In this document: one piece after another, positions 24,262 through 33,247 of the stretch
How the letters are laid out: every line of letters begins with the position of its first letter
Position numbering within the stretch: position 1 is the first letter of the stretch
Assembly (NCBI RefSeq): GCF_001513955.1
Contig: NZ_KQ948148.1
Location: 487,905 to 551,904, forward strand
Direction of reading: 5' to 3'
Source: Streptomyces pseudovenezuelae
Lineage (GTDB): Bacteria > Actinomycetota > Actinomycetes > Streptomycetales > Streptomycetaceae
Length of the DNA stretch: 64,000 nucleotides
The notes under the pieces: generated by a model
What the model was told of the DNA's origin: nothing
The model's input: the letters and a program-made list of their open reading frames with translations, nothing else
Database searches by the model: none
Translations under genes and position numbers: made by a program

Positions 24262-26319
24262 TCAGACCCCGATGTCGTCGCCGTCCCTGCGCCACACGGC
24301 CACGACGGCCGGCCGCACGATCTTCCCGGGCCCGTCGGGCCAGGTGCTCGCCGGCTTCTCCACCGTCGCCCCGCTGATCTCCCCCGGGTGCTGCACGGCG
24401 ACCAGCACGCGCCGGTCCTGCACCAGCGGACCACAGGTCTCGGCGCCGGTCGGCACGGTCAGGAACTGCTTGAGCTCGCCCCGCCGCTCGCCCCTGGTCG
24501 CGACACCGAACAGGCCGTCGTGGGAGCCGAGCTGATTGCCGTCCGTGGAGATCCACAGGTTCCCGTGCGGATCGAAGGCCACGTTGTCCGGGCAGGAGAT
24601 CGGACTGACCTCGTCCTTCGGGAAGCCCGCGAAGTAGGTGGCCGGATCCTCCGGGTCCCCGGCGACGAGGAACAGCGTCCAGGCGAACGTCGTGCTGTCG
24701 GCCCGGTTCCAGCGCTCGGTGAGCTCCAGGATGTGCCCGTGCTTGTTGGCGTTGCGTGGGTTGGCCTCGTCGGCGGGGGCGTTGGCGCCGACCCCGCGGT
24801 TGGTGTTGTTCGTCAGGGCCACGTACACCTTGCCGGTGCGCGGGTTGGGCTCGATGTCCTCGGGGCGGTCCATCTTGGTCGCCCCGACCTTGTCGCCGGC
24901 GAGCCGCGTGAAGACGAACACCTCGTCGGCGCTCATGCCCTCGACGTGCGAGACGGCACCCCTCGCCGTGGCGGTGGCCAGCGGGATCCACTCCCCGCTG
25001 CCGTCGAACTCCCCGTCGGCGGGCAGCTTCCCGGTCCCGTCGATCTCGATGGCGGGGGAGTCACCGGTGAGGCGGGCGACGTACAGCGTCCCCTCGTCGA
25101 GCAGCGAGAGGTTGTGCTCCCGCACGGCCCGGCCGCTGCCGTGCTTCATCCGCTTGCTGCCGACGAACTTGTAGAAGTAGTCGAACCGCTCGTCGTCCCC
25201 GGAGTACACGACCGGCCGCCCGTCGTGCGTGAGCCGCACGGTCGCGCCCTCGTGCTTGAACCGGCCGAGCGCGGTGTGCTTGCGCGGCGCGGAGGAGGGG
25301 TCGTACGGGTCGAGCTCGACGACGTACCCGAAGCGGTGGACTTCGTTGGGCTCCTGGGCGACGTCGAACCGCTTGTCGAACCGCTCCCACTTGCGCTCGC
25401 TCGCGCCCGTCCCGATCCCGTACCGCTTGTCCGTCGCCCGGCTCGCGTTCGCGAAGTACTGGTTGAAGTTCTCCTCGCCGTGCAGGGTGGTGCCCCAGGG
25501 GGTCGTGCCGCCGGAGCAGTTGTTGAGCGTGCCGAGGACCGTGCGGCCGGTCGGGTCCGCGGAGGTCTTCAGCAGGGCGGACCCGGCGGCGGGACCGGTC
25601 AGCCGGAACTCGGTGGTGGCGGTGACGCGCCGGTTCAGGTGGTGCCGGGGTACGACGGTGAGCGCGCCGTTCTTCTTGTTCTCCTCCACGACGACGGCGG
25701 ACAGCCCGTGCGCGGCCCAGGCGATCTCGACCTGCTCGCGGGTGGGGGCGGCGGCGTCGTAGCCGCGGAACATCAGGACCTCGTCGGTGTACTCGTGGTT
25801 GGCGACGAGCACCTGTCGGCCGCGCTCGCCGGGAAGCGGCAGCAGCGCGAGGAAGTCGTTGTTGTACCCGAACTGGCCGGCCTGGGCGGCGGCGGTCTGC
25901 TTCTCCGGGTCGAAGGCGGGGGCGCCGCGCAGGATGGGCTCGCCCCAGCGGACGACGACGTTCTGGGCGTATCCGGCCGGGACGGTCACGGTGTCGGCGG
26001 TGTTGGGCGCGACGGGGGTGAACCGGAGTCCACGGGCGGCCTTGCCCTGCGGCTTCCGCCCGGCCGGGGCCTGCGGGGCGGCCTGGGCCGAGGGAGCCTT
26101 GACGACGGTGCCCGCGGTGCCGGCCGCGGCGGCGACGGTCACGACCGCGGCGGCACGCATCACCGAACGGCGGCTGAGCGCGGTGGCGATGACATCGCCG
26201 ACGTACGGGTTGGCGGAGGTGTTGGGCGCCGGGTGGAAACAGGCGTCCCCGCACCGGAAACGGCAGGTCAGGGCGGACCGTCCATGGACGGCGTTGATCA
26301 ACGGCAGCTGTACACGCAC
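24262..26319 (-). CDS. phoX: PhoX-family alkaline phosphatase, Tat-exported
   Basis: A 685-residue PhoX (DUF839) phosphatase. The GTG has AGGGGAG 7 nt upstream. A ~45-residue N-terminal extension with three Cys residues precedes a twin-arginine signal (LSRRSVMRAAAVVTVA) and an Ala-rich cleavage region. The mature enzyme contains the family segments LVANHEYTDEV, NNCSGGTTPWGT, MDRPEDIEPNP and SCPDNVAFDPHGNLWISTDGN. PhoX enzymes use calcium and iron to release phosphate from organic esters outside the cell. A PHO box upstream (26394-26415) fits induction by PhoP during phosphate starvation. Assignment is secure. Confidence 0.95.
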   Translation of the reverse strand: MRVQLPLINAVHGRSALTCRFRCGDACFHPAPNTSANPYVGDVIATALSRRSVMRAAAVVTVAAAAGTAGTVVKAPSAQAAPQAPAGRKPQGKAARGLRFTPVAPNTADTVTVPAGYAQNVVVRWGEPILRGAPAFDPEKQTAAAQAGQFGYNNDFLALLPLPGERGRQVLVANHEYTDEVLMFRGYDAAAPTREQVEIAWAAHGLSAVVVEENKKNGALTVVPRHHLNRRVTATTEFRLTGPAAGSALLKTSADPTGRTVLGTLNNCSGGTTPWGTTLHGEENFNQYFANASRATDKRYGIGTGASERKWERFDKRFDVAQEPNEVHRFGYVVELDPYDPSSAPRKHTALGRFKHEGATVRLTHDGRPVVYSGDDERFDYFYKFVGSKRMKHGSGRAVREHNLSLLDEGTLYVARLTGDSPAIEIDGTGKLPADGEFDGSGEWIPLATATARGAVSHVEGMSADEVFVFTRLAGDKVGATKMDRPEDIEPNPRTGKVYVALTNNTNRGVGANAPADEANPRNANKHGHILELTERWNRADSTTFAWTLFLVAGDPEDPATYFAGFPKDEVSPISCPDNVAFDPHGNLWISTDGNQLGSHDGLFGVATRGERRGELKQFLTVPTGAETCGPLVQDRRVLVAVQHPGEISGATVEKPASTWPDGPGKIVRPAVVAVWRRDGDDIGV

Positions 26320-26360
26320 TTTTGCTCTCCCCTTGCTTCCCCTTGAAGCTCGCTTGACGG

Positions 26361-26366
26361 ACGCTA
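26361..26366 (-). promoter_or_regulatory. -10 box of phoX
   Basis: On the minus strand TAGCGT lies 28 nt beyond the PHO box and about 42 nt before the phoX GTG. The PHO box therefore overlaps the -35 position, as in known PhoP-activated promoters. Confidence 0.5.
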
Positions 26367-26393
26367 GGTGCACGTCCGTGCGAGAGCGGGGCG

Positions 26394-26415
26394 GGGCGCT
26401 GAACGGGGGATGAAC
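26394..26415 (-). promoter_or_regulatory. PHO box (PhoP direct repeats) upstream of phoX
   Basis: On the minus strand two adjacent 11-bp units read GTTCATCCCCC and GTTCAGCGCCC. Both carry the GTTCA core of the Streptomyces PhoP direct-repeat unit and are in exact 11-bp phase. The gene downstream encodes a PhoX phosphatase, which makes PhoP activation very likely. Confidence 0.82.
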
Positions 26416-26591
26416 GCGGGGTGTCCGGAGCGCAGTTGACGTCCCGCGCGAGTGAAGTCCGGAAGTAGGTCTTGACGCCCGGGGCCCCGGCCACCTGCCC
26501 CTGCCCAAGATCGCGATCCGGGGCCGCTAACCTTACGTGTCCGTCCTGGCCAGGGATTGACGGGCTACAACTCATGCGAAGGGTTGCGCAC

Positions 26592-28043
26592 ATGGGCATT
26601 CTCACTCTCCTGCGGAACGCGTTCGGCGGCCGATCACGCAAGGGCGCTGCCACCGAGGCAGAGGGTGCGGAGACGACTCCTTCGCAGGAGACGGAACCGA
26701 AGCTCCCCTCTCCGGCGCCCGAGCCGGCCCCCGCGGCGGCGACGGTCCCCGAGCCCCGCACGTCCACCGACCTCACCGATTCCGAACACGAACTGGTCGC
26801 GGCCGCCTTCGACAAGGTCGCGGTCCCGAAGCAGACACCTCCGGCGGAAACCCCGGAACCCACGACACCGAACGAGAAGCCGGCACCTGAGACCCCGGTA
26901 GCGGAGGAAACAGCCGCGGAGACGCCGGTCGCGGAGCCGGTGATCGCCGAGGAGCCTGCTGCCGAAACTCCGGTGGCGGAGGAGCCGACGCCGGTCGCGG
27001 AGCCGGTGGTCGCCGAGGAGCCGGTCGCCGAAGCCCCGGCTGCGGCGGAAGAAGCGACGCCAGAACCGACGGCGGTGGCGGAAACGCAGGCCGAGGAGCC
27101 GGTCGCCGAGACCCCGGTGGCGGAGGAAACGGCCGTAGAGGCGCCGACCCCCGTGACGGCGGAGGACGAGAAGGCGCCGACGGCTGAGGTCGCAGCGGAG
27201 CCGGAGCCTGAGCCCGAGCCGGTTGCCGAGGCTGTGGAACCCGAGCCCGAGGTCGAGGTCGCCCCGGAGCCGGAGCCGACCGACGAGGCCGAGCCGGTCG
27301 TCGCGGTCGCCGACGGCGAGGACGCCCCACAGGGGCCACCCGCAGTCGACGACGAAAGCGGTACGGGTGGTGCGGGTGGGAACGACGACCCGGCCGAAGG
27401 CCGGTCGATGACCGTCCCCGACACCCTCCGCACGGCCTACGCCGCCGCCGCCACCACCCTCGAAACCCACCACCTCACCGGCACCACCGCGAGGACCTAC
27501 CTCGTCCTGGACCGCTCCGCGAGCATGCGCCCGTACTACAAGGACGGCTCCGCACAGGCCCTCGGCGAGCAGACCCTCGCCCTCGCCGCCCACCTGGACC
27601 CCGAGTCGAAGGTCCACGTCGTCTTCTTCTCCACCGAACTCGACGGCACCGGCGAGCTCACCCTCACCGAGCACGAGAACAAGATCGACGAGCTGCACGC
27701 CGGCCTCGGCCGCATGGGCCGTACCAGCTACCACGCGGCCGTCGAGGAAGTCCTCGCGCACCACACCAAGGAGTCCCCCGACACCCCCGCCCTGGTCGTC
27801 TTCCAGACCGACGGCGCCCCGGACGCGAAGACCCCCGCCACCCAGGCCCTCACGGAGGCCGCGAAGACCCACCCCGGCGTCTTCTTCTCCTTCGTCGCCT
27901 TCGGTGACCCGGAGAACAAGGCCTTCGACTACCTCCGCAAGCTGAAGCTCACCAACACGTCCCACTTCCTCGCGGGCGAGACCCCGAAGGAACTCACGGA
28001 CGCGGAGATCTACGAGGGCATCCTGGCGAACTGGCGCCCGTAA
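26592..28043 (+). CDS. vWA-domain (TerF-like) protein with long Ala/Pro/Glu repeat region
   Basis: A 483-residue protein. After a short head (MGILTLLRNAFGGRSRKG) there is a ~200-residue low-complexity region (about 60-270) built from repeats such as ETPVAEE and AEEPVAE. A von Willebrand A domain then fills residues ~275-480, with the MIDAS motif D-R-S-A-S-M, the threonine in MGRTSYHAAVEEVL and the acidic FQTDGAPD. This is the TerF/TerY-like vWA type, associated with tellurite and stress systems. The ATG at 26592 follows AAGGG. There is no signal peptide. The repeat region is probably an extended spacer; repeat number may vary between strains. Confidence 0.9.
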   Translation: MGILTLLRNAFGGRSRKGAATEAEGAETTPSQETEPKLPSPAPEPAPAAATVPEPRTSTDLTDSEHELVAAAFDKVAVPKQTPPAETPEPTTPNEKPAPETPVAEETAAETPVAEPVIAEEPAAETPVAEEPTPVAEPVVAEEPVAEAPAAAEEATPEPTAVAETQAEEPVAETPVAEETAVEAPTPVTAEDEKAPTAEVAAEPEPEPEPVAEAVEPEPEVEVAPEPEPTDEAEPVVAVADGEDAPQGPPAVDDESGTGGAGGNDDPAEGRSMTVPDTLRTAYAAAATTLETHHLTGTTARTYLVLDRSASMRPYYKDGSAQALGEQTLALAAHLDPESKVHVVFFSTELDGTGELTLTEHENKIDELHAGLGRMGRTSYHAAVEEVLAHHTKESPDTPALVVFQTDGAPDAKTPATQALTEAAKTHPGVFFSFVAFGDPENKAFDYLRKLKLTNTSHFLAGETPKELTDAEIYEGILANWRP

Positions 28044-28071
28044 CCCCCGAAGGTCACCACCCCGCACCACC

Positions 28072-28115
28072 GGGCCGCCCGCTTCCCACCCCGTAAAACG
28101 GGAAGCGGGCGGCCC
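28072..28115. terminator. Terminator between vWA gene and metG
   Basis: A 16-bp stem, GGGCCGCCCGCTTCCC (28072-28087) and GGGAAGCGGGCGGCCC (28100-28115), with a 12-nt A-containing loop. It lies 28 nt after the vWA stop and before the metG leader. Confidence 0.82.
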
Positions 28116-28186
28116 ACCCATGTCGGATACGATTTCAAGACTCGCGAAGCGACTCACCCGCACGACCAACCTGGGAGCAGCCCCCG

Positions 28187-29902
28187 ATGGCTCGACACCT
28201 CATCACCAGCGCCCTTCCGTACATCAACGGGATCAAGCACCTGGGCAACATGGTGGGGTCCATGCTCCCGGCGGACGTCTACTCCCGCTACCTGCGCCAG
28301 CGCGGCCACGACGTCCTCTACATCTGCGCGACCGACGAGCACGGCACCCCGGCCGAGCTGGCCGCGAAGGAGCAGGGCATCCCGGTCGCGGACTTCTGCG
28401 CACAGGCGCACGACGCGCAGAAGGCGGTCTACGACGGCTTCGCGCTGGCCTTCGACTACTTCGGCCGCAGCTCCAGCGAGCAGAACGTCGAGATCACCCA
28501 GCACTTCGCCCGCCGCCTCAACGAGAACGGCTTCATCGAGGAGCGGGCGATCCGCCAGGTGTACAGCCCCACCGACGGCCGCTTCCTCCCGGACCGCTAT
28601 GTCGAGGGCACCTGCCCCCACTGCGGCTACGACAAGGCCCGCGGCGACCAGTGCGAGAACTGCACGCGCGTCCTGGACCCCACCGACCTGATCAACCCGC
28701 GCTCGGCGATCTCCGGCTCCACCGACCTGGAGGTCCGCGAGACCAAGCACCTCTTCCTGCTGCAGTCCAAGCTCCAGCACGAGGTCGAGGAGTGGGTCTC
28801 CCGGCACGAGGCCGACTGGCCGCAGCTGGCCTCCTCCATCGCCCGCAAGTGGCTGACCGAGGGCCTGCACGACCGCGCGATCACCCGTGACCTGGACTGG
28901 GGCGTGCCGGTCCCGTCCGACACCTGGCCGGAGCTGGCGGCGGAGGGCAAGGTCTTCTACGTCTGGTTCGACGCCCCGATCGAGTACATCGGCGCGACGA
29001 AGGAGTGGGCGGACCTGGACCCGGAGAACCGGGACTGGAAGTCCTGGTGGTACGACGTGGACACCACCGTCCGCTACACCGAGTTCATGGCGAAGGACAA
29101 CGTCCCGTTCCACACGGTGATGTTCCCGGCCACCGAGCTGGGCGTGCGCGAGCCGTGGAAGAAGGTCGACTACGTCAAGGCCTTCAACTGGCTGACGTAC
29201 TACGGCGGGAAGTTCTCCACCAGCCAGAAGCGCGGTGTCTTCACCGACCAGGCGCTGGACATCCTGCCCGCCGACTACTGGCGCTACTTCCTGATCGCCA
29301 ACGCCCCGGAGTCGGACGACTCGTCCTTCACCTGGGAGCACTTCACGGCGACGGTGAACAAGGACCTGGCCGACACCCTCGGCAACTTCGTCAACCGCGT
29401 CCTGTCCTTCTCCAAGAAGCGCTTCGGCGAGGAGGTCCCGGCGGGCGGCGAGCCGGGCGAGGCCGAGACGAGGCTGGGCGAGGAGATCGCCCGTCTCCTC
29501 GCCGAGTACGAGTCCCAGCTGGAGGCGCTGCAGTTCCGCAAGGCGGCGGCCGCGCTGCGCGCCCTGTGGTCGGCGGGCAACTCCTACCTGGAGGAGAAGG
29601 CCCCCTGGCTGGAGATCAAGACCGACAAGGACGGCGCGGCGCTGACCCTGCGCACCGCGATGAACCTGATCCACCTGTACGCGGTGGTCTCCGAGCCCTT
29701 CATCCCGGCGACGGCGAAGACCATGCGGGCGGCGTTCGGCCTGGCCGACGACACGGCGACCTGGGTCACGGCCGACGAGGCCCGCACGCTCACCGCTCTC
29801 ACCCCCGGCATCGCCTTCACCGTCCCCCCGGTCCTCTTCGCGAAGCTGACGGACGAGGACCTGGAGACGTACAAGGAGCGCTTCGGCGGCTCCCCGGAGT
29901 AG
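28187..29902 (+). CDS. metG: Methionyl-tRNA synthetase
   Basis: A 571-residue class I synthetase that charges tRNA-Met in the cytoplasm. The HIGH motif appears as HLGN (residues 18-21, in YINGIKHLGNMVGS) and the KMSKS loop as the variant FSTSQKRG (about residue 345). The zinc knuckle is CPHCGYDKARGDQCENC (about 143-160). The ATG follows GGGAG by 8 nt. It lacks the C-terminal tRNA-binding EMAP-like domain of the longest MetRS forms. A 70-nt leader separates it from the upstream terminator; no T-box is seen. Identity certain. Confidence 0.97.
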   Translation: MARHLITSALPYINGIKHLGNMVGSMLPADVYSRYLRQRGHDVLYICATDEHGTPAELAAKEQGIPVADFCAQAHDAQKAVYDGFALAFDYFGRSSSEQNVEITQHFARRLNENGFIEERAIRQVYSPTDGRFLPDRYVEGTCPHCGYDKARGDQCENCTRVLDPTDLINPRSAISGSTDLEVRETKHLFLLQSKLQHEVEEWVSRHEADWPQLASSIARKWLTEGLHDRAITRDLDWGVPVPSDTWPELAAEGKVFYVWFDAPIEYIGATKEWADLDPENRDWKSWWYDVDTTVRYTEFMAKDNVPFHTVMFPATELGVREPWKKVDYVKAFNWLTYYGGKFSTSQKRGVFTDQALDILPADYWRYFLIANAPESDDSSFTWEHFTATVNKDLADTLGNFVNRVLSFSKKRFGEEVPAGGEPGEAETRLGEEIARLLAEYESQLEALQFRKAAAALRALWSAGNSYLEEKAPWLEIKTDKDGAALTLRTAMNLIHLYAVVSEPFIPATAKTMRAAFGLADDTATWVTADEARTLTALTPGIAFTVPPVLFAKLTDEDLETYKERFGGSPE

Positions 29903-29979
29903 TCCGGAAACCGTCGCCGGGCAGTCCGGATACCGACCCGGGCATCGCCGTGTCCGCGCCAAGCCGTATGGTTTGCGCC

Positions 29980-30456
29980 ATGGCAGTGCCCGGGGTCATT
30001 CCTGTCGCGTACGAGCCGAAGCACCGCACCGAGACGATCGGGCGGTATGCGGAGGGTCAGTTCCTGGCGTCGATCACATATGCCTTCCCTGAGGGATTCC
30101 GCCTCGAGGAGGGCTGGGAAGATCAGAAACGCCTGTATGCGGTCCTGCACACCTTCGACACCGAGGGCAATTACCGCGACTCGGACATCTGGTGCGCCGG
30201 GACCTGGGCGGAGCAGCAGCGCGACCCCGGCGGCGACGCCTCCCCGCTGACCCGCGCCCAGGTGCACCGCGCGACGCTGCTCCGCAGCCTGCCCCGCCGC
30301 TCGTACACCGACATCGCGATCCGCCCGTTCAGCGTCACCCACGAGGGCGTCCGCTTCGGCCTGGTGATCCGGGAGGACGAGGGCGAGCAGTGGGCGGAGC
30401 TCTATCCGGACCGCCTCGCCTTCGCGGAACCCTGGGACGGGACCTACGACACCTGA
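29980..30456 (+). CDS. Conserved hypothetical protein
   Basis: A 158-residue soluble protein I do not recognise. It has no signal peptide, no membrane segment and no known motif. The sequence is mixed alpha/beta in character, with aromatic-rich segments (YAEGQFLASITYAFPEGF, GWEDQKRLYAVLHTFDTEG) and a middle part rich in Arg (LLRSLPRRSYTDIAIRPF). The ATG lies 7 nt after TATGGT (29967-29972), so it is likely made from a leaderless mRNA with its own promoter, although it follows metG by only 77 nt. It ends at a strong terminator. Confidence 0.82.
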   Translation: MAVPGVIPVAYEPKHRTETIGRYAEGQFLASITYAFPEGFRLEEGWEDQKRLYAVLHTFDTEGNYRDSDIWCAGTWAEQQRDPGGDASPLTRAQVHRATLLRSLPRRSYTDIAIRPFSVTHEGVRFGLVIREDEGEQWAELYPDRLAFAEPWDGTYDT

Positions 30457-30474
30457 GCGGTGCGGTGTGGATAC

Positions 30475-30510
30475 GCGAGGGCCGGGAGCTCGTGGTCACC
30501 CGGCCCTCGC
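30475..30510. terminator. Terminator between convergent genes
   Basis: A 12-bp stem GCGAGGGCCGGG (30475-30486) and CCCGGCCCTCGC (30499-30510), loop 12 nt, extendable by one pair. It lies between the stop of the 158-aa protein and that of the pectate lyase on the other strand. Confidence 0.8.
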
Positions 30511-30522
30511 GCGTCTGCTGTG

Positions 30523-31875
30523 CTACTTGAGCACGCCCGCGCCGGTCGTCGTGGCCAGGGCCGTGGGCAGGTTCTTCACCGCGGCGGCCGAGGTCTCCAG
30601 GCCCGCCGTCAGGGTCGGCGTCCAGTTCACCGTCGTCTTGAGGTCCTTCGAGGAGGCGGCGTTGTAGGCGGCCACCAGGTCGGTCGTCGTGCCGTTGACC
30701 AGGTTGCCGGAGCCCGCGATCGCGCCCGTGCCGTCGCCGGACAGCAGCTTGGAGACCTTCCCGCCCGACGGGACCGTCCAGTAGTTGTTCGCGGCGACGA
30801 CCTGGGCCTTGGCGCGGGAGTTGATGCTGTACTGCACCGCGTAGCCGTTCAGGGGCGTGACGTCGTAGAGGTTGTTGTAGATGTGGACCTGGCCGACGCG
30901 GGCGAGCGGTGCGCGCTGGACGATGCCCTTCCACACGTTGTGGTGGATCGAGACCCGCAGCTTGCCGCTCGGCTCGCTGTCGCTGCTGCCGATCAGCATC
31001 GTCTTGTCGTGCTGGGTGAACTGGTTGCGGGAGACGGTCACCAGGTCCGAGCTCTTGGTGATGTCCAGCGACCCGTCGTGGATCTGGTACTCACGGCCGT
31101 AGTACTTCGGGTTGGCGGAGTCCAGGTGCGGCGCGTCCGTGAACGTGTTGTGGTCGGCCCAGACGTGGGTGGCGCCGCGCAGGGTCACCGAGTCGTAGTT
31201 CGAGTTCCAGTTGCCGTCGTCGCCGTCGGTCGGGTCCCACTGCGGGAAGCAGTCCTCGGTGGCCGCGAAGGTGAGATTGCGGACGATCACGTTGTCCACG
31301 TTCTGGATCTGGAGCATGCCCCCGGAGATGCCGGCCTTCGTACCCGGCTCCCCCACGATCGTGGTGTTCGCGGGCACCTTGAAGACGATGTTCGTGGCCT
31401 GCTTCTTCTGCGCGGCGGCCCGCGCGGTCTCCTGTGTGCCCGACGGCAGCTTCGAGCGGCCGTAGGTCGCCGGGTCGAACGCCTTCAGGTAGGAGGCGAG
31501 CGAGTAGCCCGTACCGGACGCGTAGTTCGCGCAGGTCAGCTTCTTGCCGGCGTCGTCGGTGTTGGCGTCGATCGTGCCCTTGACCTTGATGATGCGGGGG
31601 GTGGTGTCGGACGCGGACCCCAGTGCCTTCACGAGCTGTGCCCGGGTGGAGACGGTGAAGGTGTGCGCGGAGTCGGCCTTCGTGCCGCCGGTCGTGCCCG
31701 TGCCGGAGGACGCCCAGCCGTCCTTCGCGGCGAGCGTCTGGTGGTACAGGTCCACGGCCTGGGCGTTGGCGTTCATCACGAGGACACCGGCACCGACACC
31801 CGCGGCGGCCACGGCGGCGGAGACGACCAGGGTGCGGCGGGTGCGGAGGGACCGGCGGTGGGAGGCAGAGGCCAC
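30523..31875 (-). CDS. Secreted pectate lyase, polysaccharide lyase family 1
   Basis: A 450-residue exported enzyme that cleaves polygalacturonate by beta-elimination. The signal peptide has a strongly charged n-region (HRRSLRTRRTLVVSAAV) followed by a hydrophobic core and an ANAQA site. The right-handed beta-helix core shows the family segments IVRNLTFAATEDCFPQWD, DSVTLRGATHVWADHNTFTD, GREYQIHDGSLDITK and LRVSIHHNVWKG, which carry calcium-binding acids and the catalytic Arg region. The GTG start follows AAGGAA. The enzyme suits plant-litter degradation. No dedicated regulator is adjacent. Family secure. Confidence 0.94.
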   Translation of the reverse strand: MASASHRRSLRTRRTLVVSAAVAAAGVGAGVLVMNANAQAVDLYHQTLAAKDGWASSGTGTTGGTKADSAHTFTVSTRAQLVKALGSASDTTPRIIKVKGTIDANTDDAGKKLTCANYASGTGYSLASYLKAFDPATYGRSKLPSGTQETARAAAQKKQATNIVFKVPANTTIVGEPGTKAGISGGMLQIQNVDNVIVRNLTFAATEDCFPQWDPTDGDDGNWNSNYDSVTLRGATHVWADHNTFTDAPHLDSANPKYYGREYQIHDGSLDITKSSDLVTVSRNQFTQHDKTMLIGSSDSEPSGKLRVSIHHNVWKGIVQRAPLARVGQVHIYNNLYDVTPLNGYAVQYSINSRAKAQVVAANNYWTVPSGGKVSKLLSGDGTGAIAGSGNLVNGTTTDLVAAYNAASSKDLKTTVNWTPTLTAGLETSAAAVKNLPTALATTTGAGVLK

Positions 31876-32066
31876 GGGGATTCCTTACGAGCGGTGGTGG
31901 GACATGCGTGATGCGTGAAGCACCCGTGAAGGCGCTTCCGTCCTCAAGTAGCCGCAGGAATCGGGGAGGTTGCCGCCCGCGCGGAAATTTCCCGCGCCCT
32001 CGCAGGACGCCGTCGTCGCGGCCCGGCCCACCGCCGCACGGACCGGGCCCGGGGCGGTGGAACCCC

Positions 32067-32090
32067 GCCCGGGACCGTACGGTCCCGGGC
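32067..32090. terminator. Terminator downstream of intradiol dioxygenase
   Basis: A perfect palindromic stem, GCCCGGGACC (32067-32076) and GGTCCCGGGC (32081-32090), loop GTAC, 23 nt beyond the dioxygenase stop on the minus strand. Confidence 0.72.
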
Positions 32091-32112
32091 GCCCTCGACC
32101 GTTCTCACGGAG

Positions 32113-33063
32113 TCACATGGTCGTGTTGTCGTTCGTCGCGTCCGGGTCGACGCCCATCGTGATCGAACCGACGACACCCCTGGCGATGTGCTTCTTGTTG
32201 TACTTCAGGTTCAGCAGGCCGCCGGTGGTGCCGCTCTGGTCGTAGATCGTGTCCTCGGTGAGCGTGGTGCGGGTGGTGGTGCTGGTGGAGTACGGCTCGA
32301 CCTCGGCGGAGGCCAGCACGGACTCCTCGTCGAAGAAGAACTGGCCGGTGTGGCAGGTGTTGCCGCCCTCGTAACCGGCGTCCGTCCACTCACCGTTGAC
32401 GTGCACCTTCGTGTGGATGTGCACACAGCGGCCCTGGTACCAGCCGGGGAAGACGGTCCTGAAGGTGACCTGGCCGTGCTTGTCGGTCTTCCAGGTGCCG
32501 CGCAGATAGCGCTTGTCGTCGGTGGGGTCCTGGTGGACACCGCCACCGGTGCCACCGCTCGGCCCGCCCGACGGCGGTTCACCGGTCGGGGTGCCGCTCG
32601 GCGTGCCCGAGGGCGCGTCGGTCGGAGGGGTGCCGCCACCGCCGGTCGACGAGGCCTCGTAGCCCGAGTAGATGCCGAGCGCGTCGCAGTGCCAGATGTC
32701 CACGGCGGCGTCGGCGATCGGCTTGCAGGTCTCGGAGTCGATCACCTTGAGCCGGAGAGTGAGGGGGATGCCCTCCTTGTCCTCGGTGATGTCCTGGCGG
32801 ATCTTGTCCGCGTCGATGTAGTACGGCCCCTCGGTGGTCTCCGAGGTGAGCTTGTAGCAGGCCTCCGACGCCGTGGAGCCGCTGCTCGCGGAGGCGGTCG
32901 TGCTCGTCTCGCCCGCGAAGGCACCCGACGCGGCGAGCGTGCCCGCCGCACCCACCGCCACCGCCGCGCCCGCTCCGGCCACGACGACCTTGCGCCGCGT
33001 CAGGTCCTTCTTGTGCTTCGGCTCATGGGCCGGCTGCTGATGGTCCCGCTGGATTCCTGTCAT
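32113..33063 (-). CDS. Tat-exported intradiol ring-cleavage dioxygenase-like protein
   Basis: A 316-residue protein with a twin-arginine-type leader (TRRKVVVAGAGAAVAVGAAG). The mature part has the intradiol (catechol/protocatechuate) dioxygenase fold. The non-heme iron ligands can be placed as Tyr in TEGPYY, Tyr in KRYLRGTW and the two His of RCVHIHTK. A ~45-residue Gly/Pro/Thr-rich insert (about residues 140-185) interrupts the domain near the active site. Export is unusual for this family but known in Streptomyces, where secreted members act on lignin-type aromatics. Substrate not determined. A second, shorter relative lies 10 kb away. Confidence 0.9.
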   Translation of the reverse strand: MTGIQRDHQQPAHEPKHKKDLTRRKVVVAGAGAAVAVGAAGTLAASGAFAGETSTTASASSGSTASEACYKLTSETTEGPYYIDADKIRQDITEDKEGIPLTLRLKVIDSETCKPIADAAVDIWHCDALGIYSGYEASSTGGGGTPPTDAPSGTPSGTPTGEPPSGGPSGGTGGGVHQDPTDDKRYLRGTWKTDKHGQVTFRTVFPGWYQGRCVHIHTKVHVNGEWTDAGYEGGNTCHTGQFFFDEESVLASAEVEPYSTSTTTRTTLTEDTIYDQSGTTGGLLNLKYNKKHIARGVVGSITMGVDPDATNDNTTM

Positions 33064-33199
33064 GGACAGGGAAGTTAGGTAAGAAGGCTGTCATGGGTGT
33101 GGGAGCCGACTGTGGCTTCCTGTGGCCTCGTTCAGTTCCGTCGGATCCGCGTCCTCACGAGCCGTGTCGGTGCGCCAGGCGCCGCGCGGACACAGCGAA

Positions 33200-33231
33200 G
33201 TGGCCCGGAACCGACGCCGGTTCCGAGCCAC
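33200..33231. terminator. Terminator downstream of aspS
   Basis: An imperfect stem with arms GTGGC-CGGAACC and GGTTCCG-GCCAC, interrupted by single bulges, 17 nt beyond the aspS stop on the minus strand. Confidence 0.65.
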
Positions 33232-33247
33232 CTCCCGTCTGCGGGCC

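Noticed and set aside
24247..26346. Plus-strand open frame of 699 codons opposite phoX
   Set aside because: Shadow of a certain PhoX gene; no independent support.
28044..28186. T-box or other aminoacyl-tRNA riboswitch before metG
   Set aside because: Only a terminator stem and a short leader are visible; no T-box sequence or specifier structure found.
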